Positions 5,833 to 9,066 of a stretch of 9,066 bases of DNA are shown here, one piece after another. Position numbers and translations under genes: made by a program. The notes under the pieces were generated by a model. The model saw nothing but the letters and a program-made list of their open reading frames with translations. It was not told the origin of the DNA and did not search any database. The DNA is from Bacillota bacterium (lineage in GTDB: Bacteria; Bacillota; Clostridia; Christensenellales; SZUA-584). Within the stretch, counting starts at the first letter, position 1, and each line of letters opens with the position of its first letter. The stretch spans positions 1 to 9,066 of the forward strand of contig JAEWWC010000009.1 in the NCBI GenBank assembly GCA_023396555.1, written 5' to 3'.

Positions 5833-5910
5833 CTGGAGGCTCTGCCTCCAGACCACCGCCAAAGGGATTTATCCCTTTGGAATCCCATACGAAATGCCGG
5901 ATGGCATTTC
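5833..5910. repeat. Three successive hairpins in the aldolase leader, likely an intergenic repeat element
   Basis: Three perfect stem-loops follow one another: CTGGAGGC/GCCTCCAG (5833-5840 with 5844-5851, loop TCT), CCAAAGGGA/TCCCTTTGG (5859-5867 with 5872-5880, loop TTTA) and GAAATGCC/GGCATTTC (5891-5898 with 5903-5910, loop GGAT). Each loop is only 3-4 bases. If the promoter at 5916-5924 is used, transcription would start at about 5909, placing the third hairpin at the very 5' end of the aldolase mRNA. Similar multi-hairpin blocks occur as repeats between genes in related Clostridia, from general knowledge only. It could be a mobile-like repeat, an mRNA-stabilising leader, or both. Confidence 0.7.
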
Positions 5911-5915
5911 TCTTT

Positions 5916-5924
5916 ATTATATCA
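5916..5924 (-). promoter_or_regulatory. Extended -10 promoter for the aldolase gene
   Basis: TGATATAAT on the minus strand is a perfect extended -10 (TGnTATAAT), identical to the one at 1778-1786. No good -35 hexamer is seen at 16-18 bases. The predicted start near 5909 gives a leader of about 118 bases containing three hairpins before the AAAGGAG site at 5804-5810. Confidence 0.65.
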
Positions 5925-5993
5925 TAAAAACACTCTTAATCCGGTTTAAAAGTTTTGTTCAACCTCCCTAATAGGTCTTACACTATTTTGAAT

Positions 5994-6017
5994 AAAAAAA
6001 GGGAGCATTGCTGCTCC
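5994..6017 (-). terminator. Intrinsic terminator after the alcohol dehydrogenase gene
   Basis: On the minus strand GGAGCA-GCAA-TGCTCC (6017-6002) forms a 6-bp stem with a tetraloop, followed after one C by seven T residues (6000-5994). It lies about 58 bases beyond the dehydrogenase stop and separates the thl-crt-hbd-adh unit from the aldolase promoter. Confidence 0.88.
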
Positions 6018-6075
6018 GAGTGAAAATGTGAATCGTGTTGTTAATCTGCCTGCAGCCAATGGCTGCAAATTAAAC

Positions 6076-7248
6076 TCACAGGCAGCGCCTGTAAATCTCC
6101 TCCAGGTCGGCCCGCTCCACCTTCTTGGGGTGGCCACCGATGTCCCATTTGTACGCCGTCATCGCGAGATCCACCGCGGCCTTGATATCATCGTGTGTCA
6201 TGCCGTAAGACGCGTATGTCTCGTTGATGTCGATGTCCTTGTACAGCTGCGCCAGTATCTCGGGCAGCTTCGCGGCCTTTTCCGCCTCGGGGAGGCACGA
6301 TACCGACGGGTCGAGAATTTCCGCCACTTTGGCAAACTTGGGCTGCGCCGCGGGTATCGTCCACTCGATGATCACCGGCAGGCACACCGCCAGCGTCGCG
6401 CCATGCGGCGCATCCGTGATACCGCTCACCGGCTGGCCAATGGCATGCGGCAACGCCAAACCGGACTGCACGAACGCCGCGCCCGCCAATGTGCAGGACA
6501 GCGCCATGCCCATACGTCCGTCAATGTTTGCCGGATCGTTCACCGCCGTGCGGATGTGCTTCGCGAATAGCTCCATGGACTTCACAGCCAGCATTTCCGA
6601 CCACTCCGTCGCGCCGTTGGCGATGTACGACTCAAACGCGTGCGCGAACGTGTCCACGCCGGTGTGCGCCGTCACCTTCTTGGGAACGGATACCATCAGC
6701 TCCGGGTCCACGATGGATACGGTGGGATATATGTGCTCGTTGATGATGGTGGCCTTCATCTTAAGGTCGTGGTTGTTGATCACCGAGCAGTGGGTAGCCT
6801 CTGTTCCGGTGCCCGCCGTGGTAGGCACGGTGATGATGGGCAGGCCGGGCGTTGCCGGGCGCTTCACATTGTCCGGCGCGTAGTATTCGGTGTAGTCCCA
6901 CACCGATCCGCCGTGCACCGACGCCAGCGCGATGGCCTTCGCCGTATCGATGGCGCTGCCGCCGCCGATGCCGATCACGAGGTCGCAGCCGTTCTCATTG
7001 CAGAGGACGACGCCCGCATCCATCGTCTTGTGCCGCGGATTGGGCACCACGTCGTAGAACTCCACGGCGTCCACGCCGTTGGCTTTGAGGTCTTCGCGCA
7101 CCGCGTCCGCCAGCTTGCCGCCCTTCAGAAACGGGTCGTACACGATGAACGCCTTCTTGCCGCAGGCGGCGCTCCGCTTGCCCAGCTCCTTCACCCGCCC
7201 GGGACCCACGATCAGCCTCACAGGGAAAAACATATCGAACTGCTTCAT
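6076..7248 (-). CDS. Iron-containing alcohol dehydrogenase
   Basis: The 390-residue protein has the length of group III (Fe-dependent) alcohol dehydrogenases, which interconvert alcohols and aldehydes or ketones with NAD(P). The N-terminal nucleotide domain has VIGIGGGSAIDTAKAIA (91-107) and PTTAGTGTEATHCSVI (142-157). The helical metal domain retains all expected ligands: Asp199 and His203 in VDTFAHAFESY, His268 in ALPHAIG and His282 in APHG. The start is taken as ATG at 7248, where AGGAGG lies 10 bases upstream; the ATG at 7302 would overlap the hbd stop, and the one at 7257 abuts the ribosome site. It is last in the thl-crt-hbd unit, 43 bases after hbd, and is followed by a terminator. Butanol dehydrogenase or 4-hydroxybutyrate dehydrogenase activity would fit the context, but substrate is not readable from sequence. 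Confidence 0.92.
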   Translation of the reverse strand: MKQFDMFFPVRLIVGPGRVKELGKRSAACGKKAFIVYDPFLKGGKLADAVREDLKANGVDAVEFYDVVPNPRHKTMDAGVVLCNENGCDLVIGIGGGSAIDTAKAIALASVHGGSVWDYTEYYAPDNVKRPATPGLPIITVPTTAGTGTEATHCSVINNHDLKMKATIINEHIYPTVSIVDPELMVSVPKKVTAHTGVDTFAHAFESYIANGATEWSEMLAVKSMELFAKHIRTAVNDPANIDGRMGMALSCTLAGAAFVQSGLALPHAIGQPVSGITDAPHGATLAVCLPVIIEWTIPAAQPKFAKVAEILDPSVSCLPEAEKAAKLPEILAQLYKDIDINETYASYGMTHDDIKAAVDLAMTAYKWDIGGHPKKVERADLEEIYRRCL

Positions 7249-7291
7249 CTTCACCATTCCTCCTGAATTAATCATATAAGAAATTACAGAA

Positions 7292-8131
7292 TCAGTATTC
7301 AAAGAATCCTTTTTTGGTTTTGCGTCCCAGATGCCCCGCGCGCACCATCTTTTTCAGCTGCGGGTGCGGCCGGTATTTGGGGTCGCCCGTCTCTTCATAC
7401 AGCTGCTCCATGATGGCGAGGTTGACGTCGTTGCCGATCATGTCGGCCAGCGCCAGCGGCCCCATCGGATGCCCCGCGCCCAGCTTCATCGCCTTGTCGA
7501 TGTCCTCCGCGGACGCGATGCCCTCCGCCAGCACCTGCACCGCCTCGTTCAGCATGGGTATCAGCAGCCGGTTCACCACAAACCCCGGTGCTTCGTTGAC
7601 GGTAACGGGTTCCTTGCCCACGGCAATCGCCGTGCCGCTCACAAACGCCATCGTCTCGTCCGACGTTTGCGCGCCGCGGATTACCTCCACCAGCTTCATC
7701 ACCGGCGCAGGGTTGAAGAAATGCATACCCGCCACACGGTCCGGACGCCCCGAGCCCGAAGCGATCTCCGTGATGGACAGCGACGACGTGTTGGTCGCGA
7801 ACACCGTCTCCGGCGGGCAGATGGCGTTCAACGACGAGAACAGCGATATCTTCACCTCGATGCGCTCCGTGACCGCCTCGATCGCCAGCGCACAGCCGGC
7901 GGCGTCACCGAGGTCGGTGCTGCCTTTGACGGCAGCCAGCGCCGCTTCCTTCTGCTCCTGCTTCATCTTACCCTTCTCATACTGCCGCTCCAACGCATTG
8001 CGCAAAGCTGTCATCCCTTTTTCCACATAAGCGGCGTTGATATCATATAGCGTCACAGACCAGCCGCCTGTCAAAAACACTTGCGCGATACCGGCGCCCA
8101 TCGTTCCGGCGCCCGCAATGAATACATTCAT
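7292..8131 (-). CDS. hbd: 3-hydroxybutyryl-CoA dehydrogenase
   Basis: The 279-residue protein matches the short single-function 3-hydroxyacyl-CoA dehydrogenases, which reduce acetoacetyl-CoA to (S)-3-hydroxybutyryl-CoA with NAD(P)H in butyrate fermentation. The Rossmann motif AGAGTMGAGIAQ (6-17) is followed by FATNTSSLSITEIA (111-124), with a conserved Ser near 116-117, then GMHFFNPAPVMKLVEVI (135-151) carrying catalytic His137 and Glu149, and APGFVVNRLLIPMLNEA (181-197) with Asn187. The C-terminal dimerisation domain ends in GRKTKKGFFEY, a typical family ending. ATG at 8131 has AAGGAG 8 bases upstream. It follows crt after a 99-base gap that contains two small hairpins and a second AAGGAGATA, and precedes the alcohol dehydrogenase gene. 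Monofunctional length and context favour Hbd over a fatty-acid beta-oxidation role. Confidence 0.95.
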   Translation of the reverse strand: MNVFIAGAGTMGAGIAQVFLTGGWSVTLYDINAAYVEKGMTALRNALERQYEKGKMKQEQKEAALAAVKGSTDLGDAAGCALAIEAVTERIEVKISLFSSLNAICPPETVFATNTSSLSITEIASGSGRPDRVAGMHFFNPAPVMKLVEVIRGAQTSDETMAFVSGTAIAVGKEPVTVNEAPGFVVNRLLIPMLNEAVQVLAEGIASAEDIDKAMKLGAGHPMGPLALADMIGNDVNLAIMEQLYEETGDPKYRPHPQLKKMVRAGHLGRKTKKGFFEY

Positions 8132-8230
8132 CTATATATCTCCTTATCCGGTGCCACCGGTTTTGTATCTCCTTACGCAGCCGGTATGTCCGGCTTTATA
8201 TAATCTCCCTTTTATCGTCTTCCCAATTCC
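8132..8230 (-). other. crt-hbd intergenic gap with two hairpins and a duplicated ribosome-site motif
   Basis: The 99-base gap is unusually long inside an otherwise tight operon. It contains AGCCGG/CCGGCT (8179-8184 with 8190-8195, 5-base loop) and CCGGT/ACCGG (8148-8152 with 8156-8160, 3-base loop). The motif AAGGAGATA occurs twice on the minus strand, once as the hbd ribosome site and once about 28 bases earlier. A 9-codon reading frame from GTG at 8157 ends in a TGA (8128-8130) that overlaps the hbd ATG. A weak internal promoter (TTGGGA, then TATATA at 18 bases) is also conceivable. The role is unknown; the gap could tune hbd expression or be a site of RNA processing. Confidence 0.45.
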
Positions 8231-8983
8231 CTACTTCTTGCGCCGCTCCAGAAACGCGGTCATCAGGCGCGTGGGGTCGTCCGTGTTAAAGCAGTTGGCG
8301 TACATATTCGCCTCCAGCTCCAAAGCGTCGTCCATACTCAGCTCAAGGCCTTCGTTGACCGCTCTTTTCGCACCGCGCAGCGCGGATGCCGGCATGCCGG
8401 CGATCTTCTTCGCCAGCGCCATCACGGTGTCCGTCAGCCCCGCTTTAGGTACAACAGCCTCCGCCAGCCCCAGTTGGTACGCCCGGTCCGCCTTGATGGT
8501 GTCGCAGGTGAACAGCAGATACTTCGCCACCGCCCGGCCCACAAGCCGCGCCAGCCTTTGGGTGCCGCCCCAGCCGGGCGTCATGCCCAGCGACGCCTCC
8601 GGCTGGCCCACCGCCGCGCTGTCCGCCATCACGCGGAAGTCCGCGCTCATCGCGAGCTCCAGCCCACCGCCCAGCGCATAGCCGTTTACCGCCGCGATCA
8701 CGGGGATGGGCAGCGTCTCGATGCGGCGGAACACGCGGTTGCCGAACCGGCTGTATTCCAGCGCCTGCTCCGGCGTGAAGTCCTTCATACCCGCGATGTC
8801 CGCGCCCGCCGCGAATGCCTTCTCCCCCGCGCCGGTGATCACCAGCACGGCGGCGTCATTAAGGCTGTCCAGCGCCTCGTCCATCTCGCGCAGCATCGCT
8901 ACGCTGATGGCGTTCAGCGCCTTCTCGTTGCGCAGCGTCATCACGGCGACACGGTCCGTTACCTCCAGGCTGATGAGTTCCAT
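8231..8983 (-). CDS. crt: Enoyl-CoA hydratase/crotonase (3-hydroxybutyryl-CoA dehydratase)
   Basis: The 250-residue protein is a complete crotonase-fold enzyme that would dehydrate 3-hydroxybutyryl-CoA to crotonyl-CoA. The oxyanion-hole segments FAAGADIAGM (57-66) and NGYALGGGLELAM (100-112) are present. Both acid/base glutamates are conserved: Glu109 in GGLELAM and Glu129 in GQPEASLG, followed by GMTPGWGGTQRL (133-144). ATG at 8983 is chosen because AAAGGAGG ends 5 bases upstream; the frame is open further but only through the preceding thiolase gene. That ribosome site overlaps the thiolase stop codon and only 11 bases separate the genes, so translation is probably coupled. The order thiolase-crt-hbd is the usual core of clostridial butyrate/butanol operons, supporting the crotonase call over other enoyl-CoA hydratases or isomerases. 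Confidence 0.94.
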   Translation of the reverse strand: MELISLEVTDRVAVMTLRNEKALNAISVAMLREMDEALDSLNDAAVLVITGAGEKAFAAGADIAGMKDFTPEQALEYSRFGNRVFRRIETLPIPVIAAVNGYALGGGLELAMSADFRVMADSAAVGQPEASLGMTPGWGGTQRLARLVGRAVAKYLLFTCDTIKADRAYQLGLAEAVVPKAGLTDTVMALAKKIAGMPASALRGAKRAVNEGLELSMDDALELEANMYANCFNTDDPTRLMTAFLERRKK

Positions 8984-8994
8984 AAAAGCCTCCT

Positions 8995-9066
8995 TTATGC
9001 GCGCTCCACGATGAGCGCCTCGCCCATGCCGCCGCCGATGCACAGCGTCGCAAGGCCCAGCTTTTC
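8995..9066 (-). CDS. Thiolase (acetyl-CoA acetyltransferase), C-terminal end only
   Basis: Only the last 23 codons and the TAA are inside the window; the gene continues to the right. The visible end, GLATLCIGGGMGEALIVERA, is the highly conserved thiolase C-terminus, with the CxGGGxG motif containing the second active-site cysteine. In biosynthetic thiolases this Cys activates the second acetyl-CoA, giving acetoacetyl-CoA. Placement directly ahead of crt and hbd makes an acetyl-CoA C-acetyltransferase (ThlA/AtoB type) the likely identity. The stop codon is embedded in the crt ribosome binding site. Confidence 0.9.
   Translation of the reverse strand, partial: EKLGLATLCIGGGMGEALIVERA

Noticed and set aside
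5833..5910. The triple hairpin as a CRISPR array or a riboswitch
   Set aside because: The three stems have different sequences with no regular spacers, and there is no conserved ligand-binding core that I recognise; a repeat element or structured leader is the simpler reading.
6051..6067. TGCAGCC/GGCTGCA hairpin just after the alcohol dehydrogenase gene as a terminator
   Set aside because: No T-run follows on the minus strand; the true terminator with seven T residues is about 35 bases further on.
7249..7302. Upstream ATG at 7302 for the alcohol dehydrogenase
   Set aside because: It overlaps the hbd coding end and adds 18 residues not typical of the family, whereas ATG 7248 has AGGAGG at a normal distance.
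6028..8050. Plus-strand open frames of 180-240 residues opposite the alcohol dehydrogenase and hbd genes
   Set aside because: Their composition is that of antisense frames, and the minus-strand proteins carry complete catalytic motifs throughout.
1..9066. A defence, secretion, phage or other dedicated novel system
   Set aside because: All sizeable genes fall in known metabolic or membrane families; no nuclease, helicase, reverse transcriptase, toxin-antitoxin pair, integrase or transposase motif was found.

Overview
The window looks like chromosomal DNA from an anaerobic, fairly GC-rich member of the Clostridia (Bacillota). The grounds are a thiolase-crotonase-3-hydroxybutyryl-CoA dehydrogenase cluster of the butyrate/butanol type, strong AGGAGG-like ribosome binding sites, consensus sigma-A promoters, AT-rich gaps between GC-rich genes, and GC-rich palindromic intergenic repeats. 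The genus cannot be fixed from this sequence. All genes except one acetyltransferase are on the minus strand, so transcription mostly runs from high to low coordinates.

Right part (9066 to about 5994, minus): the 3' end of a thiolase gene, then crt, hbd and an iron-dependent alcohol dehydrogenase, closed by a clear intrinsic terminator at 5994-6017. Together these would condense acetyl-CoA to acetoacetyl-CoA, reduce it to 3-hydroxybutyryl-CoA and dehydrate that to crotonyl-CoA, with the dehydrogenase as a possible alcohol-forming or redox-balancing step. No butyryl-CoA dehydrogenase or etfAB genes are in the visible part.

Middle (5924 to 2445, minus): a class II ketose-bisphosphate aldolase gene has its own extended -10 promoter and a long leader made of three successive hairpins. 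After a 35-bp nested dyad and another promoter comes a three-gene unit: two tandem paralogous Gfo/Idh/MocA oxidoreductases (78% identical over their first 180 residues by hand count), then a very short ArsC/Spx-like gene coupled by a 4-base overlap. A strong terminator at 2445-2478 ends it. The aldolase and oxidoreductases suggest a small carbohydrate-catabolism module of unknown substrate. The ArsC-like protein seems to have lost about 40 internal residues and its first active-site cysteine.

Left part (2400 to 1): a pair of inverted hairpin repeats, a GNAT acetyltransferase (the only plus-strand gene), a divergent promoter region, a 455-residue signal-peptide/three-helix membrane protein with a Pro/Tyr-rich repeated tail and mosaic base composition, and the 5' part of a pirin-family bicupin gene that runs off the left edge.

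I see no CRISPR array, insertion sequence, tRNA, rRNA, phage gene or recognisable defence system. This is mostly ordinary metabolic DNA. The points most worth a second look are the shortened ArsC-like gene, the structured aldolase leader, the nested dyad ahead of the oxidoreductase operon and the mosaic membrane protein.
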